A stretch of 64,000 nucleotides of DNA from JANXQG01 sp963709175 (GCA_963709175.1 CAVPVK010000003.1:1-64000), one strand, 5' to 3'; shown: positions 25,856-36,200, counted from the stretch's first letter. Translations and numbers: made by a program. The notes: generated by a model not told the origin, from the letters alone.

Positions 25856-26525
25856 GTAGGTCCGTGCGACTCAGGGAGAATTACTATTAGCTGCCACTCG
25901 CAGCGCCTGATACTCGGCGGTATGCGCAGGAGGCGATCGAGACACAGCGCATGCAGTGCGAGGAAGATGCAGAGCGCCGCAAATACCAGACAGATCGGGT
26001 CCACGGAGGGAAGAGGTGAACATTTTACATTTTCAACACGGCTGGTGTCCCGGGAATCAGAATGCCCTCTACTTGGCTAATAATCCTATTAGTAGTATCT
26101 TGTGTTCCTTGAATACGCAAGATATAGTGTTCTGAATCAGCATTTCACCGATTGTCGTTGGAAAGGTATCAACTTATGGATGGACGTTACAACGCCTCAC
26201 AAACCCATCATAAAGGTGGCATCTGCTTGCAACATTTCGGGTGCATTCACGTCGTTTTTTGACCGAGAGATCAACACCCGCCCCGGGCCCCGCGGCCGCG
26301 CGAGTTCCCGGTACACACACCTTAGTGCCTTTCTAGTGGCCGAAAACGGCCGCGATCCGGACTTCCCCCGTATCCTTCAAATGGTCGATGAGAAGTCACG
26401 AGCCGGTATGCCCGCCTCGCCGTGGGCGCGGCAACGACACTGGCAGTAATCCTGTTCGATACACGCGAAGAGCGCAATGGCGCACCGTGACAAGGTGAGT
26501 CGCCCTGTGAGGTGAGGACAGAACC
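25856..26525. other. Cargo boundary without a convincing gene
   Basis: Includes an AT-rich stretch at 26040-26180 unlike the backbone and a weak frame at 26102-26449 with no family match. Probably the left edge of the cargo block and the promoter region of the HNH-ATPase gene. Confidence 0.4.
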
Positions 26526-27770
26526 ATGGCTAAGCGAGAAGCCGATTTCCTCGAATCAACGAAGAAGATCATCGCCGCGAGAGCCGGCTACCGATGCTCT
26601 TTTCCCGAATGCGATGAGTCAACCGTAGGCCCAGGCGCCGGCCCGGAGGACGTGGAACGCAAAGGTGTTGCAGCGCACATCTACGCAGCAGAAGACGGAG
26701 GCCCCCGCGGCACGGGTGGTCTAACGCCCGAACAGCGGCAGTCCGCGATGAACGGCATTTGGTGTTGCCAGGACCATGGACGCATCATTGACAATGATGA
26801 TGGGAAGAACTATCCAGCAAATTCGCTCCTCTCCTGGAAGAGTCTTCACGAGCAACTCATTGCCAACGAAATGCGGAAAGTATCAACCCGCTCTGGTTGG
26901 CTTCAAGAGGTTGAAATCCGGCGGAGCCCCCTCTTCGCCGCCAACTCAATTATCCGGTTTGGGAAAGTCACCCTGCTGTTTGGCGAGAATTCGACTGGCA
27001 AGACAGCGCTGTGCCAGTGGATTGCGGCCGCGTTCGGGATGCCGACCATGATGGAGCGGTGGCAAAAAGCTGGCGACCGAAATAACAACATTCAACTCGG
27101 TTTCAAACTGTTCTCGCCCCAGCCTCTTCGATGCGAGTGCATCTTCGATGGCAATCGTCTGGATTGCAGGGTAAACGGCCAGGCCGTCTCCGATCTCTCG
27201 CACGTCCTCAGACTACGCTACCCCAATGAACAGCTTTGGCATCCATGCGGTATGAATACCGTCGACTTGCTTGCCTGCCTTTGGCGAGTACATCCGTACG
27301 AAGTTCCGGCATTGCTCGATGCCATGTGCTGGGATCGGTACGGGTTCGTTCGAGAAATCGAGATCCGCGACGTGGTGCTTGACCCCGAGGAATCTGAACA
27401 AGAGGCCGTTGAACCTCCACAGCCAGTCAAAGTCCTGTATGCGAAGATCGGGGACCATCGATCGTTGTTCGCATTCGACGCGTTGGCTGGCCGAGAGGTG
27501 AGTCAAATAATCGCGTCCGGCGCGATTGCACTCGCAGACCGGGACAGCGAAAACCAACACGTCGTCCTGATTATTGAACTCGGCGGGCATCTACTACCTG
27601 ACGAACTCTTATCGACCTATGCCCGGCGGCTCGCCGATCCTCAATTCACCTTCCAGACCATTCTCGTAAGCCCCAATGAGCGTTCCAAAGTCGATTGGAC
27701 CGGCTGGTCGATCGTACGACTCGTTGGAAAACCCCCAGATGTCCACATTCTCCAAGACTCAATAACATAG
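26526..27770 (+). CDS. HNH endonuclease-ATPase fusion
   Basis: A 414-residue protein. Residues 15-110 follow the HNH pattern of AHI-type nucleases: CSFPEC (24-29), VAAHIYAAEDGGPRG (His51), an Asn in SAMNGIWCC and a downstream HGRIID. The second part is an ABC/AAA-like ATPase with Walker A GENSTGKT (153-160). Its Walker B strand is probably the hydrophobic HVVLIIELGG; a classical signature motif is unclear. DNA cutting controlled by an ATPase sensor is a common anti-phage design. It lies beside a type I restriction remnant and a restriction-like/TPR gene, supporting defence, but the combination is not one I can name. Confidence 0.65.
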   Translation: MAKREADFLESTKKIIAARAGYRCSFPECDESTVGPGAGPEDVERKGVAAHIYAAEDGGPRGTGGLTPEQRQSAMNGIWCCQDHGRIIDNDDGKNYPANSLLSWKSLHEQLIANEMRKVSTRSGWLQEVEIRRSPLFAANSIIRFGKVTLLFGENSTGKTALCQWIAAAFGMPTMMERWQKAGDRNNNIQLGFKLFSPQPLRCECIFDGNRLDCRVNGQAVSDLSHVLRLRYPNEQLWHPCGMNTVDLLACLWRVHPYEVPALLDAMCWDRYGFVREIEIRDVVLDPEESEQEAVEPPQPVKVLYAKIGDHRSLFAFDALAGREVSQIIASGAIALADRDSENQHVVLIIELGGHLLPDELLSTYARRLADPQFTFQTILVSPNERSKVDWTGWSIVRLVGKPPDVHILQDSIT

Positions 27771-27828
27771 GCCGCTAGCGTCCCACGTAGCGCAAGAACT
27801 AAAAGCATGACAGAGTAGCGTGCAAAGC

Positions 27829-27966
27829 ATGAGCGCCCGCGCCAGGCTGCGAGTTCTCGTGAAACGTATCCTCATAAAGCACGGCAACCTGCCGGACAAG
27901 CAGGAGAAGGCCACGCAAACCGTACTCGCACAAGCGGAGCTGCTGTGCAAGGACTGGGCTGCCTGA
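27829..27966 (+). pseudogene. Type I restriction HsdR C-terminal remnant
   Basis: A 45-residue frame reading ARLRVLVKRILIKHGNLPDK, then QEKATQTVLAQAELLCKDWA. This matches the extreme C-terminus of type I restriction R subunits. The rest of hsdR and the hsdM/hsdS genes are absent here, so it is a scar of a lost restriction system. Confidence 0.65.
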
Positions 27967-28120
27967 GCTGTCGTGCCCTTACAATGCGCACTCGAACTGA
28001 TTTCCGGCCCGAGGAGGGCGTCGGTGACCGAATAATGTTCATAGGCGGCACATTTTGCCCATGCCTCCCGGATGAACTGACGATATCCGTATCAAAAGGC
28101 ATACTATATCGTTCTCAACC
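27967..28120. other. Spacer before the interrupted gene
   Basis: No gene recognised; presumably holds the promoter of the interrupted restriction-like/TPR gene. Confidence 0.3.
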
Positions 28121-28231
28121 ATGCTCTCACCGTCACAACTCCAACTACCGCCCCCCAAGGATTGGGGTGACTTTGAAACGCTCTGCCGGGAGGTGTTCGG
28201 CGCAAGTTGGAGGGATTTCTTCGCTCAGAAG
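28121..28231 (+). pseudogene. Restriction-like/TPR gene: N-terminal piece (split by transposon)
   Basis: Thirty-seven codons, from MLSPSQLQLPPPKDWGDFET to ASWRDFFAQK. They end exactly where a TGA is supplied by the transposon's first bases. Joining this to 32975 restores an uninterrupted AQKNGRSGQEQDGVD, the expected continuation of a restriction-endonuclease-like (Mrr/PD-(D/E)xK-type) domain. The insertion therefore lies about 37 codons into the gene. Confidence 0.85.
28227..28231. repeat. 5-bp target-site duplication (left)
   Basis: AGAAG directly before the transposon's TGAG end; the matching copy is at 32970-32974. Confidence 0.85.
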
Positions 28232-28388
28232 TGAGAGCGGACGAGATAATCGATGGGCAGTTGTTCGAGATAGTCGCTGGGGTACTGGCGGTTTGACGAA
28301 CAGGGGGAGTACGGGTGGCCTCTTCTCTGTTGCCTTGGGGTGGCGGTCGCGGGAGTTGGAGATCGGAGGGTGAGACAAGAGGGCTTCA

Positions 28389-28700
28389 TCAGCGGCGGAG
28401 CCAAGGGACTTCCCTGCCGAGGATGCGGCAGAGGGCGATCGAGGCGGGATAAAGAGGCTGCCGGGTGAAAGTGGCCCAGAGGTCGAGTTGGTTGCCTTGG
28501 TGATCGCACTTGTGGCAGCGGTAGCCGCGGATCGCCACGTTCACGGAGAAGGAATGAGCCCGCTGATCGGCCGTGTCATGCAGGGGACAACGTCCGTACC
28601 ACTGGTCGCCGATTCGATGCAGCGGTTCGAAGCCGAGGAGCTTCAGGACCTCTTCCATGGTGATCTCGCGGCGAAGCCGGCCGAAGTCGATCCCAGGCAT
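28389..28700 (-). CDS. CHC2 zinc-finger (primase-type) protein
   Basis: From Met at 28700: MPGIDFGRLRREITMEEVLK, then YGRCPLHD and YRCHKCDHQG, the CHC2 zinc-ribbon of DnaG-type primases, and a short helical end. About 103 residues, so only the zinc-binding domain is present, without the TOPRIM core. The Shine-Dalgarno is weak. As the last gene of the transposon it may bind DNA at replication forks and steer target choice or repair after transposition; this is inference. Confidence 0.7.
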   Translation of the reverse strand: MPGIDFGRLRREITMEEVLKLLGFEPLHRIGDQWYGRCPLHDTADQRAHSFSVNVAIRGYRCHKCDHQGNQLDLWATFTRQPLYPASIALCRILGREVPWLRR

Positions 28701-28806
28701 GGTGCGGTCTCTGGAGGTTCGGGCAAGTTGCAGGGAAGGAGAAGCATGCAGACCGTTCCGTTCCCTTGTATCTCTAGAGGCGGGAACGGGAACGGTCCGC
28801 TGGAGA

Positions 28807-29775
28807 TCAGTCGAGGCGTTGCCAACCGGCGGGTGTGTGGCGGAGGCGACCGGCTTGTTCCAGCGACTCCAGGACATCGCCGAGGCGTTCATTCTTCACG
28901 GCCAGCGTGCCGCGGAGTTTCGCTCGGGTAAGCACTGTACCCTCGGCAAGCAGCGCCAGCACCTGTTCCGAGAGACTCGGTTGCGGTTCGCCACGGCGTT
29001 CCGCCACGACCTCCAGGTGCGTCGTCTCGGGATCGGATGCGACCAGTTCCAGAGAGACCGGCGGCGCGGCCGGGGCCGCGCGGTGCTCGCTGGACAACAC
29101 CAGGCGATCCTTGGTGCGTCGCAGATAGAGATTCGAGTCGCCGAAGGCGTGCAGGTCTCCGGAGCCGCGAAGCGATTGGCCGGCGGCGATACCGCCCGAG
29201 GTGTTCTTCCGTGTGTGATGTACGAGGATCACCGACAGGTTGAGCTGCCGTTGGAGCATGCGAATGTAGGCCAACAACTCGGCAACTTCGCTGGCGCTGT
29301 TCTCGTCGATTCCATGCAATCGCACCAAGGGGTCCAAGAGCAACAGGCGGGGACCGAGTCGTCTGGCCGTCTCTTGGAGTTGCCGGCGGTGCGGATCGCG
29401 GTCGAGGCGGAGCGTGGGAGCGGTGATCACGTAGAGATCGACCTGCTCCAAGGCCAGGCCGCGATGCCGGGCCATCCCCTCCACGCGTTGCCGCACGATC
29501 GGCAGCGCGTCTTCGGCCAGGTAGACCAGGACCGGTCCCGGCTGAGGAACGGCGTACCGGCCCAGGCAGGCGGTGCCCGTGGCCACGCTCAAGGCGAGGT
29601 CCAGCCCCAGCCAGGTCTTCGAGCACTTGGGCGCACCGCCGATCACCCCGACCGAGGAGGCGCCCCACAATCCTTCGACCAGCCAGCGTGGGGAGTTGTC
29701 TTGCAGCGCGATCTCCGCGATGCGCATCACCGGAAGCGACCCGCAAGCGGGTGCCCCGTTGGAGTCCACAACCAT
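28807..29775 (-). CDS. RepA-like ATPase of the transposon
   Basis: A 322-residue AAA_25-type RecA-fold ATPase: GGAPKCSKTW (P-loop variant), VLVYLAEDA, Walker B LLLLDPLVRLHGID, VILVHHTRKN, and a C-terminal winged-helix-like region (LLAEGTVLTRAKLRGTL). Related in type to the element's RepA-like protein at 5727 but clearly divergent. It starts 1 nt after the ExeA gene's stop, with GAGGA just upstream. A helicase carried by a transposon could open target DNA or couple insertion to replication. Confidence 0.7.
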   Translation of the reverse strand: MVVDSNGAPACGSLPVMRIAEIALQDNSPRWLVEGLWGASSVGVIGGAPKCSKTWLGLDLALSVATGTACLGRYAVPQPGPVLVYLAEDALPIVRQRVEGMARHRGLALEQVDLYVITAPTLRLDRDPHRRQLQETARRLGPRLLLLDPLVRLHGIDENSASEVAELLAYIRMLQRQLNLSVILVHHTRKNTSGGIAAGQSLRGSGDLHAFGDSNLYLRRTKDRLVLSSEHRAAPAAPPVSLELVASDPETTHLEVVAERRGEPQPSLSEQVLALLAEGTVLTRAKLRGTLAVKNERLGDVLESLEQAGRLRHTPAGWQRLD

Positions 29776-29776
29776 C

Positions 29777-30622
29777 TCAGGTCCTCGCTTTCTTCTTCGA
29801 TGACGGACGCGGCCGTGTCGGCTGAAAGACCTCCAGGTAGGACTTCTCGTCCAACTGCGCAGCTTCCTGAGTCATGCCGTAGGCCAAGAGTTCGCCGCCC
29901 ATGGTCATCAGCAGCCGATAGTTGCCGCTGGCGTGGTCGGCCAACGTGCTGCGCAGTTCCGCGGTCATCAGCGCGGCGTTGCCGGCTTTGGCTAAGGCAT
30001 GGTCGAGCAGTTCGGAGAGTTCCTCGCGCGAGGCAGCCTCGATGCACAGTCGCGTGCGGATGCGCGTGGCCAGCGGCACCAGGTCGGGATGCTGCAAGCG
30101 CTCCAGGAGCCGGCCGTCTCCGGCGAGCACCACGGTCAAGAGCGACTTGGCGTCGAAGTCGGCGCTGGAGAGAATCCGCAGTTCGTTCAACACTTCCACG
30201 CTCATCTCCTGGGCTTCGTCGACCAGCAGCACCGGCTTGATGTGCGAGGAGGTCACGTGGGCGCGCCAGCGTTCGCGGAGGGCTTTGAATCCGCCCCAGC
30301 GATTCCACGGCGTGAGCTTCACCGCGAAGACGTCGCCCAGTTCGCGATAGAAGTCGGCGGGGCGGGACTGCGGCCTCTCCAGCACGCCGACCGCCACCTC
30401 GCGAAGCGCCGCGAGGCGTTCGGCGACGATCCGCAGCGCCACCGACTTGCCGGTTCCCGACTCGCCGCAGATCATCGCGAAGCCGCCTTCTTGGACGAGT
30501 TGCTCCACGCGCCAGGCGAAGTTCTCGATGGCTGCGGTTACCAGCAGTCCCTCGCTGGGAAGCTCCGGCGAGAAGGGGTTCCACTTCAGTCCCCACAGCG
30601 ACAAGAGTCTTTTGGCATTCAT
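29777..30622 (-). CDS. ExeA/TniB-like AAA ATPase (transposition)
   Basis: A 281-residue P-loop ATPase: MNAKRLLSLWGLKWNPFSPE, Walker A CGESGTGKS, Walker B PVLLVDEAQEM and sensor region LLTVVLAGDGRL, with a basic C-terminus (RPSSKKKART). ExeA/TniB/MuB-type ATPases select target DNA and activate the transposase. The ATG at 30622 follows CAGGAGAAACACG and overlaps the transposase stop (ATGA), so expression is tightly coupled. Confidence 0.8.
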   Translation of the reverse strand: MNAKRLLSLWGLKWNPFSPELPSEGLLVTAAIENFAWRVEQLVQEGGFAMICGESGTGKSVALRIVAERLAALREVAVGVLERPQSRPADFYRELGDVFAVKLTPWNRWGGFKALRERWRAHVTSSHIKPVLLVDEAQEMSVEVLNELRILSSADFDAKSLLTVVLAGDGRLLERLQHPDLVPLATRIRTRLCIEAASREELSELLDHALAKAGNAALMTAELRSTLADHASGNYRLLMTMGGELLAYGMTQEAAQLDEKSYLEVFQPTRPRPSSKKKART

Positions 30623-32134
30623 CGTGTTTCTCCTGGTTGGGAAGGCGGATTCTTGGGCAGGTACGCCGGCGGGAGTCCTGTGGCCGAGTACTCGTCGAGG
30701 ATGCGTTTCAGAAGCGGCGGCAGTTGCTTGCCGCCAGGCGATGGGCCGGACTTGGGCGGATCGCCACCGTCCTGGCCGGCGGGCGGCTTCTCGTCGGTCG
30801 TGACGCGGACGTCGCGTTGGAAGAGCAATCGCTGGCCGTCGGCATTGGCCTGGCGGTCGAGCGGATACAGGGGCGAGAGAATCGTTCCGCTGCGCGGATC
30901 GACCAGATCGACGCGGCGGAGATCCCAGCGGGCGTACTGCACCGAGACCTTCTTGAAGTGGCGATAGCGGGCGGGAATCTCGAAACGCACGCCCTCCAGG
31001 GAGATCGTCCCGTCGCTCTGGCGTTGGGTCCTTGGGACTTCCATGCGAAATGCGTCGCGCAGCGCATCCGAAGCAGGACTCGCGCAAAGCACATCGTTAG
31101 CTGCGGCAAAGCGTTCCACCGGCGAAGCGGCGATCTCGCGGTGCGGCCGGCGGTTGTACTCGATTTCGGCCCACGCCTGCGTCGCTTCGTTGAGGAACTC
31201 CAGGGAGAGTTCCGCCACGCCGCCGAGCATCTCCATCAGGCGTCCCTCGAGGTTCGCCCAGAAGCATTCCTGCTTGCCGTTCTGGTAGGGACTGTAGGGC
31301 AACGTCTTCTCATGGAGGATCCCCAGCCGCAACAGCCCTGCGACCACTTCGTCGGCGATCATCGCCGCGCCGTTGTCGGTCAACAGCGCGCGGGGCAGAC
31401 CGCGTTTCTGGATCGCCTGCGAGAGCCCGTGCACGAGGTCCTCAGCGGTCTCGGAGAGATACCACTGCAGATGGCAGCACAAACGCGAGTGATCGTCGAG
31501 GATGCCCAGGGCGATGGGACGCTGCCACTGGCCGCGGGAAGTGAGCACCTTGAGCGAGCCGTGATGGAAATCGAGATGCCAGAGCGACCCGACATACTCG
31601 GCTTCGTAACTGCGGATCTCGCGTTCTTCGCGACGCTGCTCCGCGCGGGCTTCGCCGGGACGGCGGTCGGACGCCGGCCGCGGCTTGCGGACCATGCCAT
31701 GCGCCTGCATGTACCTGCGGACCGTCGCGTACGAACGGAGCCGCCCCAGCGCAGGATCGGCCTTCACCGCCGCGGCGAGGTTGTCATAGTGCAACTGGTA
31801 GGACCAGTGCGGATGGTTTTGATATTGTCCCAACAAGTGCAAGGTCAATGCCGGAGCCAGAGAGACCTTGCCGCAGTCCTTGCGGACCGTGCGTTGGAGG
31901 GCGCGGACAGGGTCGTCCTTCTGCCGCGCGCTGTAGTACCACCGCTCGATCGTGGCGGCGGCGAAGCGGACCTCGCCGCCGCTGACCGGATGTGTCCAGG
32001 TCTTCGCAGCGAGAGATCGAAGGACGGCCTTGAGTTCTCCATGCGGAGGCGGAGGCGCTCAGCAGCGAGCCCACCACCGAGAATCGGAAGCGAGCCCACA
32101 AGGCTGCCGTCGAGGAATTGGGTTTTGCGGTCAT
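30619..32134 (-). CDS. DDE (Mu-type) transposase, one frameshift
   Basis: The N-terminus (MTAKPNSSTAALWARFRFSV) is in one frame. A slip near 32060 moves to GELKAVLRSLAAKTW and the rest. The catalytic core has WHLDFHHG (first Asp), LTDNGAAM (second Asp) and NGKQECFWANLEG (Glu). It is followed by a Mu-type C-terminal beta-barrel (FEIPARYRHFKKVSVQYARW). Reassembled length is about 505 residues. If the frameshift is genuine the transposon is no longer autonomous; a start at TTG 31848 would give only a truncated protein. Confidence 0.75.
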
Positions 32135-32230
32135 CGAATCTCCTCACGGATGGGGTGAAAGGGACGATAACCCTACTATGCATCGGGCCGCTGGGATGAC
32201 CGAGGAGCATCTTCTGCGGGGATCCGAGGA

Positions 32231-32815
32231 TCATCCGGAGAGCTTGCTCGCCAAGGCTCCCGGGACCGTGATCGGCTGGAGAAAAGCCAGCAGCCGCTCC
32301 CAGTCCTCATAAAGCTCCTTGCCGACGAAGAACGCGTCCGCAAGTGCCCGTGGAATCGCGGCGGCGTCGATTGGCCGCGCGAACCGAGCACGTTCGGTCT
32401 TCCAGAACCGTGTCTGCGGAAACTGTTCACGCCAAAGAACTTGCCAGCGAGCGATGGTCCGTCGGCCCGCGCCGAAGAGATCGAAGAGTTCTCGCATGCT
32501 GCGCGGCGAGGGCTGCTGCCGCATGGCGGCCGCCAAAAAGATCACGCTTAGCAGATAGACCTTTCGGCCGAGGAACCGTGTCGAGGGCGGTGTCACCCGC
32601 TTGCGGCAACCGTCGCGATCACAACACAAACTCAACCGGTAACAACACTCCTTGGGCAGATTCTCGGGGCCGCCACGAGGATTGCGAGGATAGTTGGCCC
32701 AGTGCAGGCGACCGCCGCAGGGACACCCCGGCTTGCGGGCGTCCTTGGCGAGAGCCTGATCGATCCCAAAAAGATATTGCCAAAATTTCGCATCGCGAAG
32801 CAAATCATGATGCAT
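32231..32815 (-). CDS. Zinc-binding HTH protein of the transposon
   Basis: About 194 residues from ATG 32815. A Cys-rich N-terminus (CPCGG, then ECCYRLSLCCDRDGCRKR) should bind zinc. A helix-turn-helix region (MRELFDLFGAGRRTIARWQV) follows, with a helical end. First gene of the transposon, next to the right end with its hairpins, so a role in end recognition or regulation is likely. I do not recognise a named family. Confidence 0.6.
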   Translation of the reverse strand: MHHDLLRDAKFWQYLFGIDQALAKDARKPGCPCGGRLHWANYPRNPRGGPENLPKECCYRLSLCCDRDGCRKRVTPPSTRFLGRKVYLLSVIFLAAAMRQQPSPRSMRELFDLFGAGRRTIARWQVLWREQFPQTRFWKTERARFARPIDAAAIPRALADAFFVGKELYEDWERLLAFLQPITVPGALASKLSG

Positions 32816-32821
32816 AATCAA

Positions 32822-32897
32822 GTACTCCGAAGGTTCTGGTAAAACAAACGGAGTACACCCTCGGGAACCTCGATCAAACGATCAGGCTTTCCGAGGG
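32822..32897. repeat. Two stem-loop elements inside the transposon's right end
   Basis: GTACTCCG/CGGAGTAC (32822-32829 and 32849-32856) and CCCTCGG/CCGAGGG (32858-32864 and 32891-32897). They are candidate transposase-binding sites or the promoter/operator of the HTH gene. Confidence 0.5.
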
Positions 32898-32969
32898 CAT
32901 TTTCGTAAAAACATCAGACAACTTGCTCCGAATCTGCCGATTCTCCCGCATTTACCGCGCTCACGCTCA

Positions 32970-32974
32970 AGAAG
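32970..32974. repeat. 5-bp target-site duplication (right)
   Basis: AGAAG directly after the transposon's CTCA end; pairs with 28227-28231. Confidence 0.85.
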
Positions 32975-33208
32975 AACGGGAGGTCGGGCCAGGAGCAGGA
33001 CGGCGTGGACCTGTACGGCATTCCTACCAAGGCGCGGGGCTACACCGGCGTACAGTGCAAGTGTCCGGACCTGCGCTTCCGCGACAGGCTTACCGCACGT
33101 CAGCTACGCGGCGAAGTAACAAAAGCGCAAATTAAGCCCTCGCCTCAAACAGTATGTCGTCGCCACGTCCCTCCCACGCGATCCCAAAATCCAGAAGGTC
33201 GCCCGTGA
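32975..33208 (+). pseudogene. Restriction-like/TPR gene: nuclease-domain piece
   Basis: Continues the protein interrupted at 28231: NGRSGQEQDGVDLYGIPTKA then YTGVQCK. The Asp (GVD) and QxK (QCK) correspond to a PD-(D/E)xK nuclease core. After IKPS near 33145 the frame slips by one base. The adjacent frame goes on with LKQYVVATSLPRDPKIQKVA and joins the long open frame beginning at 33216. So the gene has a frameshift as well as the transposon. Confidence 0.75.
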
Positions 33209-33215
33209 GCTTACA

Positions 33216-36200
33216 ATGGAGCACCGAAGGCGGCGATTATTCCCCGTGAACGTCTATTTCTGGGACGACATCATTGCCATGCTCGACGATCATCCTCACA
33301 TCGCTGCCAAGTACTATGGATTGCCAACGACGGGAATCCCGGCGACCGGCATGAATTCGCTGACTCATCCTGGTCCGGGCCAAACACACGAACCAACCAA
33401 GGCCCCCCAGGCTCGACGCAAGCCAAAAAAACCCATTCCGGTCGTTCTCCCCCCGCATACGCAAGAGGCGCTGGGGCTGCTGGCGACCAGCCCGATTTCG
33501 TTCATCGAACAGTGGCTTGTCCTATTCTTCCCGAACATTCCCTGGAAAGAAGAGATTCGGGTGCTCGTTGATGCGGGCATTGTCACAGTCACCAAGAATT
33601 TCCTTCACGTCCACGACGATGTAACGCAAGTCTTCCTTGCCCGCGCCGACGATCGAGATCGTTTCCTTCGAGAATGGATCAAGGTTCTTGAACCGTTGCG
33701 CGGACATTCGGATACCGCGGTGTTGCTCAGCATCCAGCAAATGCGTGTCGGCGCGAAGCACGATGCCATCTCTTCTCTCGTAAACACGGGGTACAACCTG
33801 GAGCCCGGAGCCTGGAACGAGACCTATCGCAAAACGCTCCTGGCGCTCAATAAGCCCACACTACTGCGTCTACTCTCAGACGACGACCGCATGCACTTCC
33901 TCAACGTACTTGGGCTTTGTCACGAGCGCAGTCACGCTCCTCTCGACGCGATCCCCTTCTTCCAGCAACTTCGGGCATACAGCCGGCACATCGGCAATGC
34001 CTGGGGCGTCGGGCAGTCGCTCATCAACGAAGGCGTTGCACTGACTGATGCCGGACGCGTGGCCGATGCGGAGCGGCTCTACCGTCGCGCCGTTACCCAC
34101 GCGGAGAAAACTCGCGATCATCAACTCCTCGGTCGATCACTCCACAATCTCGTGATGCTGACTTCCGAGGTCGATGTGGACGAGGCTGCTCGTCTCCTCC
34201 AGCGGTCACTCAAGGCAAAGAAGGCGGCGAACGACAATCCGAACGGCGCATCGATCCAGTTCTGCCACGGCCTGCTTGCGGCGAAACGGGGCGATCCCGT
34301 GGAAGCTATCCGCTGGTTTGCCCGCGCGGAGAAAGCCGCCTCACGATCCGACCAGCGTGATGCCCGATGCATGACGCTCACGAACATTGGGACAGCACAC
34401 CTTGATCTCGATAAACCCGGCAAAGCTCTTGAGTGCTTTCGCGCCGCTCGAATGCTCTGCGAACAAGAAGGGTTCGAGAGAATCCTCATCCGCGCACTCG
34501 GCGGCGAAGCGTACTCGCTCCATCTCCTCGATCGGCACGCGCTAGCCGCTCCCCTCTTCCGCCGACGCTACGAATTACTCCTGCGATTCTCGCAGTACGC
34601 AGACGCAGCCGTTTCGCTGCACGATACTGCCGTCATGCTCGGGCGAGCCGCCGATCCGTCGGCTGGCAAGGTGTTCGACGAAGCAATCGCCTTCGCCCGA
34701 TCGCACGGCGTTCTTGACTGGGTGTACCAGGGCCTGAAGGACAAAGCTCTTCTCCTCGCCGGGAAGTCAAACCCCACCAGTGCGATAGAGGCGATGCGCA
34801 TTGCCATCAAGCAAGAATCCAAGCGGGGAGATCCGAGCGTCGCCGCCCGGCTACAAGAGGACGTCATCACCCTACTCATCAAGCAGCGTGCGCCGGCGAC
34901 CGACATTGAGGCAGCGTTCGCAAGAGGTTTCTCGCTTTGGCGCCAAGTGCGTGGGTCCGACGGCGCGGTATGCCAAGTGATGGAGTCGCTCTTTTCGTGG
35001 AGATGGTCTGCCGGTTCCTTCTCCCAGGCCATTGAGGTACTCCATCAACTTGCCCGTCATGCCTCACGGGCAACCCTCTGCGATGTCGAAGCCAGAGCCT
35101 ACGACCAAATCGGCACGTGCCTTCAGCACCTCGGCAAATATCAACAGGCCGAGGAAGCCCACCGCAAAGCTATCAAGATAGCGCGTGCTGTTCGTGCATA
35201 CGACGCCTTGGAGAATGCCCTTAATAATCTTGGAGAACTCCTCAGGACCACCGACCGGCCCCAGCAGTCCCTCAAGCCATTGAGCGAGGCCGAATCGCTT
35301 GCCAGTGATCGCGGAGACGGCGAAGCGGTGGTGTCGATCGCCCACAATCGCGCGCTGGCAATCTTCGCCGCTGGACAGTATGCAGCCGCCCAGCGTCTCC
35401 TCCACAATTGCCGAGATCGGTCTGCTCGATTCGGCTGGCACGATCAGTTCGTCCGAGCCGAGCACGGCCTGGCCAACTTTGCGTGGGAGCGCAATCGCCC
35501 AAATGAAGCCGCGACGCTCTATCGTACAGCCCTCCAGCACGCAGCGCGATATGGGACGCAAGATCAAGTCTGGCAGTTGTCGCTCAACTACGGCAACGTC
35601 ATGGAATGGAAGAAGAAGCCGACCCGCGCCCTCCAATACTACAAAGCTGCCGTCGATGCCTGCATCGATCCTGTCGATCGCTTCCAATGCTTGGAGGTTC
35701 TCGCACGGTTCTACGATCGCTCAGGCAACCATGCCGCAGCCATTCGCACCTGGCAGAAGTTTCGATCGCTCGCAAACGCCGGCCAAGACACCGACCGTGT
35801 GGCGATTGCTTCGGCATCCATCGCCGGTGTCCATGCCGCGTGTGGACGATTTACCGAGGCGGCAGATGAATTCCAGAACGCACTCTCCCACGAGCACGAT
35901 CCTACGGATCGGCCCCATCTTCTCTTCGACTACTTTGAAGTCTTGCTCGCAGCACACAAGGAGAAGGAGGCCGCGAAGATCTTCCGCCAAGTCCGCTCGC
36001 GTGCGCAGAAAAACCCGGAGCTGAAAGACCTTTTGGTGAAGGCACATCTCGTCATCGGTCAGCACAATTGGGCTGACGGCGAGAAGCCATTGGAAGCACT
36101 CAAAGCCTTCGTACTTGCACTGAGCGACGCCTACAGCGTCAGCATCGAGCGTGCGTTTGAAGTCGGCGCTGCGTTCCTTCGAGTGTTCATGTCCATTCCC

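Larger units (their letters stand above)
28232..32969 (-). mobile_element. Mu/Tn7-like transposon, 4,738 bp, five genes
   Basis: Ends are TGAG...CTCA (left TGAGAGCGG; right end, reversed, TGAGCGTGAGCGCGG), flanked by AGAAG duplications. Removing the element restores the host frame, which fixes the boundaries. Genes on the minus strand, in order: zinc-finger/HTH protein, DDE transposase with a Mu-type C-terminal domain, ExeA/TniB-like ATPase, RepA-like ATPase and a CHC2 zinc-finger protein. A 5-bp duplication and a DDE transposase with an ATPase partner fit the Mu/Tn7/Tn5053 superfamily. The extra RepA-like and primase-type proteins are unusual accessories. Confidence 0.85.

Noticed and set aside
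26102..26449. A 115-residue plus-strand frame before the HNH-ATPase gene
   Set aside because: No ribosome site, no family pattern and an AT-rich context with mixed composition; kept as non-coding.
30637..32199. A 520-residue plus-strand frame
   Set aside because: Antisense to the transposase, which has DDE and Mu-type motifs; the plus frame has no recognisable domain.
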